62,596 bases of DNA from an uncultured Alphaproteobacteria bacterium (GTDB lineage Bacteria; Pseudomonadota; Alphaproteobacteria; Geminicoccales; Geminicoccaceae), in contig CALKJU010000091.1 in assembly GCA_937995535.1 (NCBI GenBank), positions 1 through 62,596 of the forward strand, given 5' to 3'. The notes below the pieces were generated by a model. The model worked only from the letters and a program-made list of their open reading frames with translations. It was not told where the DNA came from and searched no databases. A program made the translations under genes and the position numbers. Below, piece by piece: positions 32,270 through 41,220 of the stretch (positions within the stretch are counted from its first letter, which is position 1; each line of letters starts with the position of its first letter).

Positions 32270-34478
32270 AGTGTCGGTGCAGGCGCAGCGCGTTGCCGAC
32301 GACGAGCAACGAGCTGGCACTCATGCTGATGGCGGCGACCAGCGGCGTCACGAACCCCGCGACGGCGAGCGGCACTGTGGCAACGTTGTAGATCAGCGAG
32401 ATCGCGATGTTCTGGTGGACCAGCCGCTCGGCCCGGTGCGCGATGCGCAGGCAGTCGAGCACCGGGCGCAGATGGGCGCCCTGGAACACCGCGTCGGCCG
32501 TCGTCTGGCTGATGTCGGCGGCGCTCGCCGGCGAGAGCGACACCGTGGCCGCGGCCAACGCCGGGGCATCGTTGAGCCCGTCGCCGACCATCAGCACCCG
32601 CCGTCCCTGCGCGCGCAGTGCCTCCAGCCGGGCGACCTTGTCGGCCGGGCGCTGCGCCGCGTGCCAGTCGTCGATGCCGAGCAGCGCCGCCGTCTCCGCC
32701 ACCGTCGCGGCGCGGTCGCCTGACAGCAGGCCCACTTCGAGCCCGGCGCCGCGCAGCCCGTCGACCACAGCCCGAGCGTCGTCGCGCAGCCGATCGACGA
32801 AAGCGAAGCGGACCGGCAAGCGGCCGGGCCGACCCAGCCACAGCTCCGGCCCGACGCGGTCGTCCTCGGGCGCCGGCGTCGCCCAGCCACGCCGGCCGAG
32901 GCGCCATTCCCCCTCCGCCGTGACGAGGCGCAGCCCGCAGCCGGGAACCTCCTCGACGCCACGGGCGGCGGCAGCGCCTGGGCAGGCCGCAGCGAGGGCG
33001 CGCGCCAGCGGGTGGCGCGAAACCTTGGCGAGGCCGGCGGCGGCAGCGAGATCGACCGCACTCCAGTCGCCCGGCCTCAGGTCGAGGCGGCCTTCGGTAA
33101 GCGTCCCGGTCTTGTCGAACACGACCATGTCGACCTGGGCGAAGCGCTCGAGGGCGGTGGCCGACTTGAGGAGCACCCCACCCTGCATCAGCCGTCCGCT
33201 GGCGATCACCTGAACGGCCGGCACCGCGAGGCCGAGCGCGCAGGGGCAGGTGATGATCAGGACCGCCACGGCGTAGAGCAGTGCCGTCTGCCAAGCGATG
33301 CCGCCAAGGAGCAGCCAGCCGAGGAATGTCGCCAACGCCAGAGTGTGGACGACCGGCGCATAGAGGCCCGCCACGCGGTCGGCGAGGACCACGAACCGGC
33401 CACGGCGCTGCTCGGCGAGCTCCATCAAGCGCACGATCTCGGCGAGCAGCGTGCCCTCGCCGGTCGCGCGCACGGTCAGGCGCAGCGGGGCGGCGAGGTT
33501 GACCGTGCCGGCGAAGAGCTGGGCACCGGGGCCGACCGCCCGGGGCACGGTCTCCCCGGTGATGACGCTCGTATCGATCTCCGAGTGCCCGTCGCGCACG
33601 GTGCCGTCGACGCCGACCCGCTCGCCCACGGCGACCAGGACCTCCTGACCGGCCTCGACGGCTTCCGGGCGGACCGCGCGCGTGCTGCCGTCCGGCATGA
33701 CCAAAGTCACCGCGCTCGCGCGGAGCGCCAGGAGGCGCTGTGCCGCGCCGCGCGCTGCGCCGCGCGCCCGCTGGTCGAGGAACCGGCCGACCAGCAGAAA
33801 GAACAGGAGCGTCACGGCGCTATCGAAATAGGCGTGCTCGGCGCCGCGGACCGTCTCATGCAGGCTCATCGCCGCGGCGATCGTCACGCCCAGCGTGATC
33901 GGCACGTCCATGTTGGTGCGGCCGTGGCGCAACGCGGCCCAGGCGCTGCGGAAAAAGGGCTGTCCAGCGTAGGCGATCGCCGGCAGGGCGATCAGCGCCT
34001 GGACCCAGTGGAAGAAGGTCCGCGTTCCCGGCCCCATGCCGTAGAAATGTCCGGCCCAGACCGACACGGCGAGGAGCATCACGTTGCCCGCGGCGAAGCC
34101 GGCGACGGCGAGGCTCCGCAGCAGCTGGCGCTCGGCGCGGTCATCACCGCCGCCCAGCCGCTCCGGATCGAAGGGTACGGCGCGGTAGCCCAGCGCCTGG
34201 ACCGCAGCGACATACTCCGCCGCGCGCTGAACCTCGCCGGTCCAGCGCAACGTCAGCCGCCGCGTGGTCAGGTTGAGACGGCCGGTCTCGAGCCCGCCAA
34301 CGGCCGCCACAGCGCGCTCGATGCGCCGCACGCAGGCGCCGCAATGCGCCCCGTCGACCAGCAGGTACAGGCTGTGGTGCCCGGAAACCGGGTCGGTGTG
34401 CACCAGCGGCGCGACGTCGGGCGCCGGCACCTCGGTGAGCCGCCCGGACGCATCGGATGCGGCCAGGGACGCAGCCAT
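32268..34478 (-). CDS. ccoI: Copper-transporting P1B-type ATPase for cbb3 oxidase assembly
   Basis: A 736-residue copper P-type ATPase of the CcoI/FixI type that supplies Cu for assembly of cytochrome cbb3 oxidase. It has an N-terminal HMA domain with GAHCGACVRRIE (C-x-x-C), eight membrane helices, DTSVITGETVPR (actuator), CPC in the metal-binding helix (ITCPCALGLAVP), phosphorylation site VVFDKTGTLTEG, HP motif SRHPLARAL, and GDGLNDAPALAAATVSLS. The ATG overlaps the fixH stop. The frame is open further upstream but inside fixH. A ccoS gene, usually next in this operon, is not present downstream. Confidence 0.93.
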   Translation of the reverse strand: MAASLAASDASGRLTEVPAPDVAPLVHTDPVSGHHSLYLLVDGAHCGACVRRIERAVAAVGGLETGRLNLTTRRLTLRWTGEVQRAAEYVAAVQALGYRAVPFDPERLGGGDDRAERQLLRSLAVAGFAAGNVMLLAVSVWAGHFYGMGPGTRTFFHWVQALIALPAIAYAGQPFFRSAWAALRHGRTNMDVPITLGVTIAAAMSLHETVRGAEHAYFDSAVTLLFFLLVGRFLDQRARGAARGAAQRLLALRASAVTLVMPDGSTRAVRPEAVEAGQEVLVAVGERVGVDGTVRDGHSEIDTSVITGETVPRAVGPGAQLFAGTVNLAAPLRLTVRATGEGTLLAEIVRLMELAEQRRGRFVVLADRVAGLYAPVVHTLALATFLGWLLLGGIAWQTALLYAVAVLIITCPCALGLAVPAVQVIASGRLMQGGVLLKSATALERFAQVDMVVFDKTGTLTEGRLDLRPGDWSAVDLAAAAGLAKVSRHPLARALAAACPGAAAARGVEEVPGCGLRLVTAEGEWRLGRRGWATPAPEDDRVGPELWLGRPGRLPVRFAFVDRLRDDARAVVDGLRGAGLEVGLLSGDRAATVAETAALLGIDDWHAAQRPADKVARLEALRAQGRRVLMVGDGLNDAPALAAATVSLSPASAADISQTTADAVFQGAHLRPVLDCLRIAHRAERLVHQNIAISLIYNVATVPLAVAGFVTPLVAAISMSASSLLVVGNALRLHRH

Positions 34479-34969
34479 CAGCGCAGGACGAACCTTTGGT
34501 CGACCACGAACAGCGCGAGGCCGCGCTCGACCACGAGATGCACGTCCCAAGCGCCGAGCTGCGGCATCGCCGTCGCTGCGCGGTAGCGGCCCGGGCCGAT
34601 CGGCTCCAGAACGAGGTCGAAATCGAGTCCTGTGCCGACCGGACGGCGGACCTCGGCGCGGACCTCCGCGTGGTCGACCGGCAGGCCGTCGCGGTCGCGC
34701 AGCTCGAGCTCGAACAACGCTGTCGTCGGACCCTCGAGCCGTGCCGCGAGACGCGCCTCCCAGCCGAGCGCCTCCTGCGCCGCGGCGGCTTCCAGGTTGC
34801 GGTTGTAGGCGAGGCCACGGTCGTAGGGACGATCGGTGACGAGGCCCGGGAAGGTGCCGACCGCAAGCCAGATCATGACGCCGTTCACGGCCACCACGAT
34901 CCCGAAAAGGCCGACGAACAGCCACGGGATCCAGCCGGCGCGGCGATCCATGGCCGGTCGCCGGATCAT
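34478..34969 (-). CDS. fixH: FixH family protein
   Basis: A 163-residue membrane-anchored protein of the FixH/CcoH family, needed for assembly or stability of cbb3 oxidase with the copper ATPase. One N-terminal helix (GWIPWLFVGLFGIVVAVNGVMIWLAV) is followed by a periplasmic Ig-like domain (YDRGLAYNRNLEAAAAQEALGWEARL is the family signature). The start overlaps the ccoG stop (ATGA) and the stop overlaps the ccoI start, a tightly coupled three-gene unit. Confidence 0.93.
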   Translation of the reverse strand: MIRRPAMDRRAGWIPWLFVGLFGIVVAVNGVMIWLAVGTFPGLVTDRPYDRGLAYNRNLEAAAAQEALGWEARLAARLEGPTTALFELELRDRDGLPVDHAEVRAEVRRPVGTGLDFDLVLEPIGPGRYRAATAMPQLGAWDVHLVVERGLALFVVDQRFVLR

Positions 34970-36441
34970 GGCCGTGGTCCTCGGAAGATCGCGGTGTGGC
35001 GTGTCGTGGCACCAGTCGCGGCGTCCGTCACCTCGAGGGTGATCTCCATCTGTTCCGCGGTCACGGACTCGGGCGGCAAGCGCACGAAGAGGCGATGGGT
35101 GCCGACGCCGTCGGGCGGCGCGTCGAGGAGGACGGAGGCGGACGGCTCGTCCTGGCCGAGCGTGGCGAGGTCCGCCGGAAGGCCCGCGACGGTCACACGG
35201 AAGGTTCGCTCGGCGTTGGTCTTGTTGAGGATCTTCAAGGTGTAGCCGTTGCGGATGCTGCCGTCCGAGAGACGCACGAACAGCGGATTGCGGTCAGGCA
35301 GGATGTTGACTCCGCTGTCGGCGCGCAGCGCCAGGGCGACGAGCATGATCACCGCGACCAGACCGAAGACGATGGCGTAGAGGACGGTGCGCGGCCGCAC
35401 GAGACGGTAGCGCGGGGCGATCCCGGCGGCGCGATGCTGCGCGTTGCGCTCGCTGTCGTAAGTGATCAGCTCTGGCGGCCGGCCGACTTTGGCCATCACA
35501 CCGTTGCAGGCGTCGATGCACAGCCCGCAGCCGATGCACTCGAGCTGCATGCCGTCGCGGATGTCGATGCCCATCGGGCAGACGGCGACGCATTGGTTGC
35601 AGTCGACGCAGTCGCCGCGACCTTCCCAGGGCTCGCCCTTCTTGTGCTTGCCGCGCGGCTCGCCGCGCCACGCCTCGTAGGTGACGACGAGGCTGTCCTG
35701 GTCGAGCAGCCCGGCCTGGATGCGCGGCCACGGGCACATGTAGGTGCAGACCTGCTCACGGGCGAGGCCGGCCAGCAGGTAGGTCGTCGTGGTGAACAGT
35801 GCGACAAAGAAATAGACAGCGAGGCCCGCCTGGCCGGTAAAGAACGCCCACAGCACCGTCGGGGCGTCGTTGAAGTACATGATCCAGGCGCCGCCGGTCG
35901 CCAGGGCGATCAGCAGCCAGATTCCGTGCTTGGCCAGACGGCGGACGATCTTGTCGGTGGTCCACGGCGCCTTGTCGAAGCGCATGCGCTGGTTGCGGTC
36001 GCCCTCCAGCCAGCGCTCGACCGCCATGAACAGGTCGGTCCAGACGGTTTGCGGGCAGGCGAAGCCGCACCAGACGCGACCGAACAGCGCGGTGGCGAGG
36101 AACAGGCCGAACGCGGCGAGGATCAGGATGCCGGTCAGGAAGTAAACCTCCTGCGGCCAGATCTCGATCCAGAAGAAGTAGAGGCGGCGGTTGGCCATGT
36201 CGACCAGCACCGCTTGGTCAGGCGCATGCGGCCCGCGGTCCCAGCGCAGCCAGGGTGTCGCGTAGTAGATGCCGAGGAGGACGATCAGCATCGCCCACTT
36301 GATCGTGCGGAACCGACCCTTGATCGCCTTGGCGTACACCTCGACGCGGCCGGCATAGAGGGGCGAGGCGCGCTGCTGGCGGCGCGACAGCGCGTCCTCG
36401 ACCTCGACCACCTCGGCCACGCGGGCCCCGGCCTGCTGCAC
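34966..36441 (-). CDS. ccoG: Cytochrome c oxidase accessory protein CcoG (FixG)
   Basis: A 491-residue membrane ferredoxin-like protein. Five or so helices and two 4Fe-4S motifs are visible: CVDCNQCVAVCP and CIGCGLCIDACN, with CxxxCP in WCGFACPQTVW and CTYMCPW. A periplasmic Ig-like C-terminal domain follows. It reduces Cu(II) during cbb3 assembly. GTG 36441 is preferred because GGAGGCGGAGG lies just upstream; codons before it are Arg/Cys-rich. No ccoNOQP genes precede it in the window, so the oxidase genes must lie elsewhere. Confidence 0.94.
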   Translation of the reverse strand: MQQAGARVAEVVEVEDALSRRQQRASPLYAGRVEVYAKAIKGRFRTIKWAMLIVLLGIYYATPWLRWDRGPHAPDQAVLVDMANRRLYFFWIEIWPQEVYFLTGILILAAFGLFLATALFGRVWCGFACPQTVWTDLFMAVERWLEGDRNQRMRFDKAPWTTDKIVRRLAKHGIWLLIALATGGAWIMYFNDAPTVLWAFFTGQAGLAVYFFVALFTTTTYLLAGLAREQVCTYMCPWPRIQAGLLDQDSLVVTYEAWRGEPRGKHKKGEPWEGRGDCVDCNQCVAVCPMGIDIRDGMQLECIGCGLCIDACNGVMAKVGRPPELITYDSERNAQHRAAGIAPRYRLVRPRTVLYAIVFGLVAVIMLVALALRADSGVNILPDRNPLFVRLSDGSIRNGYTLKILNKTNAERTFRVTVAGLPADLATLGQDEPSASVLLDAPPDGVGTHRLFVRLPPESVTAEQMEITLEVTDAATGATTRHTAIFRGPRP

Positions 36442-36687
36442 CCTCCGCCTCCGTCGGCACCGCCGCGCTGTACAGCGCGAGCGACCACACAGGAAAACTA
36501 GCAGGCGGCTGCGCCCGCGCCGACCCGAGACGGCGCGACAATGCGGCACAGCCGCGGCCCCAACGCGCGGGCCAGCCGCCTCACGGTAACCCTAACTTAG
36601 GAGTTGTCCGGCACTCTCGCGCCCGAATCGAGGGGCCACGCGCAGCACGTCGCGGGCCCCGGGGAACGCCGCAAGCGAGAGGTCACC

Positions 36688-37461
36688 ATGAGCACCCAGA
36701 CCGGGCTGCCCGATGGGCAGGACGCGCTCGACAGCCTGCCCGGCGGAGGATCGGACGGGGTCCACGACCCCGGCCGCGATGACGCGTGGCTCGACGACTA
36801 CGCGCCCGACACCGCCGAGCCGGAGCCCGACGTCGTGGCGTCGCTGGTCGCGAGCGGTGCCGCGACGGCGACGCAGCTCGGCAGCCCGCAGGGCGACCTG
36901 CTGCTCCTCGGCAGCGCCCTCGACGAGACGCTCGCCGGTGGGGCCGGTGACGACTTCGTCGATGGTGTCGGCGGCAACGACACGCTGCGCGGCCGGGCCG
37001 GCGACGACATCCTGGTTGGCGGTGACGGCGATGACATGCTGGCGGGCGGCGACGGCGACGACATGCTGATCGGTGGCGCCGGCAACGACCGCCTGCTCGG
37101 CGGCAACGGCGATGACGATCTCGGCGGCGACGCCGGGGACGATGTGCTCACCGGCGGCGCCGGCTGCGACATCTTCAGCTTCGATCTGGTCACCAGCCCC
37201 GCCGCCGGCACGGACGTCGTGACCGACTTCCGGCGGGGCGAGGATCTCGTCTGGGTGATCGGTGACATGGCCGACTGGGCGCGGCTCGACACGAACGGTG
37301 ACTGGCTGCTCACCGACGAGGACCAGCACGTCACGGTCGCTGCCGGCAACCTCACGCTCGACCTTGCTTCGCTCTCCAGCGGCGTGATCGGCCCGGCAAC
37401 GATCCTGTTCCTCGGCATCACCGAGCTCGACGTGAGCGACTTCCTGCTCGTCGACGTCTGA
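36688..37461 (+). CDS. Small secreted RTX calcium-binding protein
   Basis: A 257-residue acidic protein with about nine tandem nonapeptides of the G-G-x-G-x-D-x-L-x type (about residues 88-170, for example [20 protein letters not shown]). These fold into a Ca2+-bound parallel beta roll outside the cell. The N-terminal 70 residues are Asp/Gly-rich with no recognisable domain. The C-terminal 90 residues resemble the end of serralysin-type RTX proteins ([17 protein letters not shown]) and finish [10 protein letters not shown], fitting a type I secretion signal. There is no catalytic domain and no secretion ABC gene nearby. ATG 36688 has AGAGG upstream. Confidence 0.85.
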   Translation: MSTQTGLPDGQDALDSLPGGGSDGVHDPGRDDAWLDDYAPDTAEPEPDVVASLVASGAATATQLGSPQGDLLLLGSALDETLAGGAGDDFVDGVGGNDTLRGRAGDDILVGGDGDDMLAGGDGDDMLIGGAGNDRLLGGNGDDDLGGDAGDDVLTGGAGCDIFSFDLVTSPAAGTDVVTDFRRGEDLVWVIGDMADWARLDTNGDWLLTDEDQHVTVAAGNLTLDLASLSSGVIGPATILFLGITELDVSDFLLVDV

Positions 37462-37479
37462 TCGCGGCGTGCCCGCGAT

Positions 37480-37511
37480 GCCGCAGCGCGCGCCACGGTA
37501 CGCGCTGCGGC
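37480..37511 (+). terminator. Terminator-like hairpin after RTX gene
   Basis: A perfect 11-bp stem (GCCGCAGCGCG/CGCGCTGCGGC) with a 10-base loop starts 18 bases past the RTX stop. No U-run follows. Confidence 0.6.
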
Positions 37512-37583
37512 CGGCGAGCCGGCTTGACGCCCCAGCGACCGCGTTGTGTGTGGTCGGGGGCCAGAGCCGGGCTGCACCGACGC

Positions 37584-38492
37584 ATGGACCTGTACCTGCC
37601 GATCGCCGAGATGTCGGTGAACCTGTTCGCGTTGCTCGGGCTCGGCGGAGTGGTCGGGTTTCTCTCTGGCCTGTTCGGCGTCGGCGGTGGCTTCCTGCTG
37701 ACACCGCTCCTGATCTTCCTCGGCGTGGCGCCGGCCGTGGCGGTGGGTTCGGGTGCCGCACACATCCTCTCCTCCTCGGTCGCCGGCCTGCCGGAGCACA
37801 TCCGGCGGCGGACGGTCGACTTCCGGATGGGTGCGGTGCTGACCACCGGCGGCGTGGTCGGCTCCAGCCTCGGCGTGCTCCTGTTCGGCTGGCTGAAGAG
37901 GGCGGGTCACGTCGACATCGTCGTCACACTCGCCTACGTGCTGCTGCTCGGCACGATCGGGGCGCTGATGCTGCTCGAGAGCCTCTCGGTTCTTCTGCGC
38001 CGTCGCACGCCGAGCGGGCGACGGCGCAAGTTGCACCAGCACCATTGGCTGCACGGTCTTCCGCTCAAGGTCCGGTTCGTTGAATCGCGCCTCTACATCA
38101 GCGCGCTGCTGCCGCTCGCCGTCGGTTTCGGGGTGGGCGTGATGACCGCGATCATGGGTGTCGGCGGCGGCTTCGTCCTGCTCCCGGCGATGATCTACCT
38201 GATCGGCATGCCGACCAGCGTCGTGGTCGGCACCTCGCAGCTCCAGATCAGCGTCGTCGCCGCGCTCACCACCTTCTTGCAGGCCTACAACAACCAGACG
38301 GTCGACATCGTGCTGGCGCTGCTGCTGATCGCGGGCGGGGTGGTCGGCGCCCAGTTCGGCACCCGCGCCAGCGGTGCTTTGCGCGGTGAGCAGATCCGTG
38401 TCCTGCTGGCGCTGCTCGTGCTCGCGGTCGGCGGCCGGCTCGCCTGGGACCTGATCGCCACGCCCGCGGATCTCTACGCGATCGCCCGTTGA
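37584..38492 (+). CDS. TauE/SafE-family membrane transporter
   Basis: A 302-residue membrane protein with about eight helices in two homologous halves, each opening with the TauE/SafE motif: GFLSGLFGVGGGFLLTPLLIFLG and GVMTAIMGVGGGFVLLPAMIYLIG. The family exports sulfite, sulfoacetate or related anions. A cytosolic loop rich in Arg/His (RRRTPSGRRRKLHQHHWLHG) separates the halves. ATG 37584 is preferred to an upstream ACG-rich extension. It is convergent with the sugar kinase gene, 5 bases apart at the stops. The substrate is unknown. Confidence 0.88.
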   Translation: MDLYLPIAEMSVNLFALLGLGGVVGFLSGLFGVGGGFLLTPLLIFLGVAPAVAVGSGAAHILSSSVAGLPEHIRRRTVDFRMGAVLTTGGVVGSSLGVLLFGWLKRAGHVDIVVTLAYVLLLGTIGALMLLESLSVLLRRRTPSGRRRKLHQHHWLHGLPLKVRFVESRLYISALLPLAVGFGVGVMTAIMGVGGGFVLLPAMIYLIGMPTSVVVGTSQLQISVVAALTTFLQAYNNQTVDIVLALLLIAGGVVGAQFGTRASGALRGEQIRVLLALLVLAVGGRLAWDLIATPADLYAIAR

Positions 38493-38497
38493 CCGGG

Positions 38498-40084
38498 TCA
38501 CACGACCGCGTCGAGCGCGCGGCGCTGCTCGTGCATCAGCAGGAACACTCGATAGTCCCGGGCGAGGCGGACGGCGGCGGCCGGGTCGGGCCGGCGTCGC
38601 GCGCCGTCGCGCGCCATCGCCGCCGCGGCGGCCGGCAGATCCGGAAACAGGCCCGCACCGGCGGCCGCGGCCATGGCGGTACCGAGCAACACAGAGTCCT
38701 CCTCGCCCGGAACGACAACCTCGCAGCCGCTCGCGTCGGCGTACAGCTCCATGAGCAGAGGATTCTTCACGTGGCCCCCGGCGACGTACAGCGTGTCGAT
38801 GCGGAAGCCCCCGGCGTTCAGCGCATCGAGGATGTGCCGGGTGCCGAGGGCGATGGCTACCGCGGTGCGGTAGTACAGGCGGGCCAGCGATTCCGGGGAG
38901 TGATCGAGGGTCAGCCCGCTGATCACCCCCACGGCGTGCGGATCGGCCAGCGGCGAGCGGTTGCCGTGAAAGTCGGGCAGGACGTGCAGCCGCGACGCGA
39001 ACCCGGGGCCCTCGGCAGCGCGCAGTGCCGCGATCCGCGCGAGGATCGCCGCGTGCGGCTGCGGGCCCAACTGCGTGCCGGCGGTGTGCAGGGCGAGGAT
39101 ATGGTCGAGGAGCGCGCCGGTCGCGGACTGGCCCGCCTCGTTGAGCCACCAGCCGGGCAGCACGGCGCCGTGGTACGGTCCCCAGACCCCGCGGACATGG
39201 CGCGGCTCGCTCGACAGCGCCATGTGGCAGCTGGACGTGCCGGCGATCAGGGCGGCGCAGCGGTCGAGCGCCGCAGCACCAGCGGTGGCGACCCCGCCCA
39301 ACACACCCAGTGTGCCGGCATGGGCATCGATCAGCCCGGCGGCGACGCGGCAGGCGGTGGTGAGCCCCAGATGCGCCGCCGCGTTCGCGGTGAGCGGCCC
39401 CAGGTCGGTGCCGATCGGCGTCGCCCGCTCAGGGAGGTGGCCGCGTTCGGGCAGATCCGCGATCCCGACCTGGGCGAAGAAGTCCGGCTGCCAGCCGGGC
39501 TGCTCATGGGCCAAGTAGGTCCATTTGCAGGTCACGGTGCATTCCGACCGCGCGGGGCTGCCGGAGGCTTTCCAGGTCAGGAAGTCGGCGAGATCGAACA
39601 GCAACCCGAGGCGCTGCCAGCTCGCCGGCATGCGCCTCTTCAGCCACATCAGCTTGGGCGTCGCCATCTCCGGCGACATCACGCCACCGACATAGTCGAG
39701 GACCCGGTGGCCGGTGGCGGTGCACTCCTCGGCCTCGGTGACGGCACGGTGGTCGAGCCAGACGATCGTGTCCCAGCGCTCCTCCCCGGTCATCGACACG
39801 CTGACCGGGCGGCCGTCCGCGTCGAGGCAGACCGTCGAGCAGGTCGCATCGAAGCTGATCCCGCGGATCTCGGCGGCGGCCACCCCGGCCCGTGCCCGGG
39901 CGGCCCGCGCCGCCTCGCCGACCGCGGCCCAGATGTCCGCCGAGGAGTGTTCGGCGTGCTCGGCGACCGGGCGGTGGATCAGGATCGGGTGCTCGGCACG
40001 GCCGAGCAGGTGGCCGGTCGGGTCGAACAGGCCGGCTCGAGCGCTGCCCGTGCCGACATCGACCGCCATCACACAGCCTGCCAT
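38498..40084 (-). CDS. FGGY-family carbohydrate kinase (ribulokinase-like)
   Basis: A 528-residue sugar kinase of the FGGY group that phosphorylates a five-carbon ketose or polyol with ATP. Marks are MAVDVGTGSARAGLFD (phosphate 1), ISFDATCSTVCLD, WLDHRAVTEAEE, GLIDAHAGTLGVLGG with the catalytic-base Asp, IAGTSSCHMALS (phosphate 2), LPDFHGNRSPLADPHAVGVISGLTLD and VAGGHVKNPLLMELYAD (adenosine site). The sequence is closest to the D-ribulokinase-like (YDR109/FGGY) type. GGGAGG lies upstream of ATG 40084. The divergent neighbour is an RbsD/FucU mutarotase, supporting a shared sugar pathway. Confidence 0.9.
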   Translation of the reverse strand: MAGCVMAVDVGTGSARAGLFDPTGHLLGRAEHPILIHRPVAEHAEHSSADIWAAVGEAARAARARAGVAAAEIRGISFDATCSTVCLDADGRPVSVSMTGEERWDTIVWLDHRAVTEAEECTATGHRVLDYVGGVMSPEMATPKLMWLKRRMPASWQRLGLLFDLADFLTWKASGSPARSECTVTCKWTYLAHEQPGWQPDFFAQVGIADLPERGHLPERATPIGTDLGPLTANAAAHLGLTTACRVAAGLIDAHAGTLGVLGGVATAGAAALDRCAALIAGTSSCHMALSSEPRHVRGVWGPYHGAVLPGWWLNEAGQSATGALLDHILALHTAGTQLGPQPHAAILARIAALRAAEGPGFASRLHVLPDFHGNRSPLADPHAVGVISGLTLDHSPESLARLYYRTAVAIALGTRHILDALNAGGFRIDTLYVAGGHVKNPLLMELYADASGCEVVVPGEEDSVLLGTAMAAAAGAGLFPDLPAAAAAMARDGARRRPDPAAAVRLARDYRVFLLMHEQRRALDAVV

Positions 40085-40166
40085 CGCGCCGCCTCCCTGG
40101 GCCGGCCCTCGACAGGGCCGGCCGCCGGTGCCTTGATGCCATCGACTGTGCCAAGGGGAGGCCGCC

Positions 40167-40592
40167 ATGCTCAAGGGCGTCGATCCGCTGCTCAACGCCG
40201 ACCTGCTCTACATCCTGCGCGCCATGGGCCATGGCGACGATCTGGTCCTCGCCGACACGAACTTCCCGTCGACGACCATGGGGCGCCGCCTGGTGCGCAT
40301 GGATGGCGTGCCGGGCCCGCGTCTGCTCGAGGCGATCCTCTCCGTCCTGCCGCTCGACGACTTCGTGCCCGACCCGGCGCTGCGCATCGAGGTGGTGGGC
40401 GATCCGGACGCCGAGCCGCCGGTCTGCGCCGAGTACGCCGCGGTGCTGCAACGGCACGGCGCCCGGCTCGGCAAGCTCGAGCGGTTCGCGTTCTACGACC
40501 GCGCCCGCCAGGCCTTCGCCGTGGTCGCGAGCGGTGAGACGCGGCTCTACGGCTGCGTGCTCCTGAAGAAGGGGGTCATCCGCCCCGCTTGA
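40167..40592 (+). CDS. RbsD/FucU-family sugar mutarotase
   Basis: A 141-residue cytosolic mutarotase that interconverts anomers of fucose or ribose. Family marks are MLKGVDPLLNADLLYILRAMGHGDDLVLADTNFPS, with the conserved His and Asp, and the C-terminal ETRLYGCVLLKKGVI (Tyr). It is more like FucU than RbsD by the G-D-x-L-x-x-D-x-N-F-P segment. SD GGGGAGG precedes the ATG by several bases. It lies 82 bases from the divergent kinase gene. No transporter or regulator of the pathway is adjacent. Confidence 0.92.
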   Translation: MLKGVDPLLNADLLYILRAMGHGDDLVLADTNFPSTTMGRRLVRMDGVPGPRLLEAILSVLPLDDFVPDPALRIEVVGDPDAEPPVCAEYAAVLQRHGARLGKLERFAFYDRARQAFAVVASGETRLYGCVLLKKGVIRPA

Positions 40593-40607
40593 CGGGGGAA
40601 CGCCGCC

Positions 40608-41189
40608 TCAGTGCAGCCGGCCCCCCGGCGGCGGGTCGACGCGCAGCTGCTTCTGCAGGATCACCGTGTCGACCCAGGCGCCGGGCCTGAACGCGACGCC
40701 CGGCAGAACGCCGACCGCCGCGAAGCCGAGGCTGTAGTGGAGCGCCAGCGAGGCGGTGTTGCGACGGTCGCCGATGACGGCGATCATCCGGCACAGGCCC
40801 TGCGCTGCGCAATCATCGATCAGTCGCGCCAGCAGCCGGCGCCCGACCCGCAGGCCGCGCGCCTCGGGATGGACGTAGATCGAATCCTCGACGGCCAGAC
40901 GGTAGGCGGCGAGGCGGCGGAACGGCGTCGCCCAGCAATAGCCGACCACCGTCCCGCTGCCGGTGACCGCGACCAGGTGCGGCAGCCCGGCGGCGACCGC
41001 GACCGCACGCCGTTCGGCGAGCTCGGCCTCGCTCGGCGCGCGGTCTTCGAAGGTGGTCAGCCCCTCGCGCCAGCAGGCCGCGTAGAGTGCGGCCATCGCC
41101 GCCGTGTCGTCGGGGCGCGACGGACGGATCTCGAGCGGCTGCGCCAGGACCAGGGCGCGGGTCGACCACAGCGCCTGCGGCGTGCTCAT
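40608..41189 (-). CDS. GNAT-family N-acetyltransferase (phosphinothricin acetyltransferase-like)
   Basis: A 193-residue acetyl-CoA-dependent acetyltransferase. LEIRPSRPDDTAAMAALYAACWREGLTTFEDRAPSEAEL and the YCWATPFRRLAAYRLAVEDSIYVHPEARGLRVGRRLLARLIDDCAAQG stretch (Q/R-G-x-G/A acetyl-CoA loop) match the Pat/YncA group, which acetylates small amines. ATG 41189 has AGGAGA nine bases upstream; the frame runs far upstream but across the homospermidine synthase gene. It lies 31 bases downstream of that gene and may be cotranscribed, so a polyamine substrate is possible but unproven. Confidence 0.88.
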   Translation of the reverse strand: MSTPQALWSTRALVLAQPLEIRPSRPDDTAAMAALYAACWREGLTTFEDRAPSEAELAERRAVAVAAGLPHLVAVTGSGTVVGYCWATPFRRLAAYRLAVEDSIYVHPEARGLRVGRRLLARLIDDCAAQGLCRMIAVIGDRRNTASLALHYSLGFAAVGVLPGVAFRPGAWVDTVILQKQLRVDPPPGGRLH

Positions 41190-41220
41190 CGGGCGGCTCT
41201 CCTCGAGTGCGGTGGGCTGG

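Noticed and set aside
36798..39149. A 783-codon open frame on minus opposite the RTX and TauE genes
   Set aside because: Its composition (runs of Ser/Arg/Pro/Glu) is typical of an antisense shadow of GC-rich coding DNA. The two plus-strand genes have clear families, repeats and ribosome sites.
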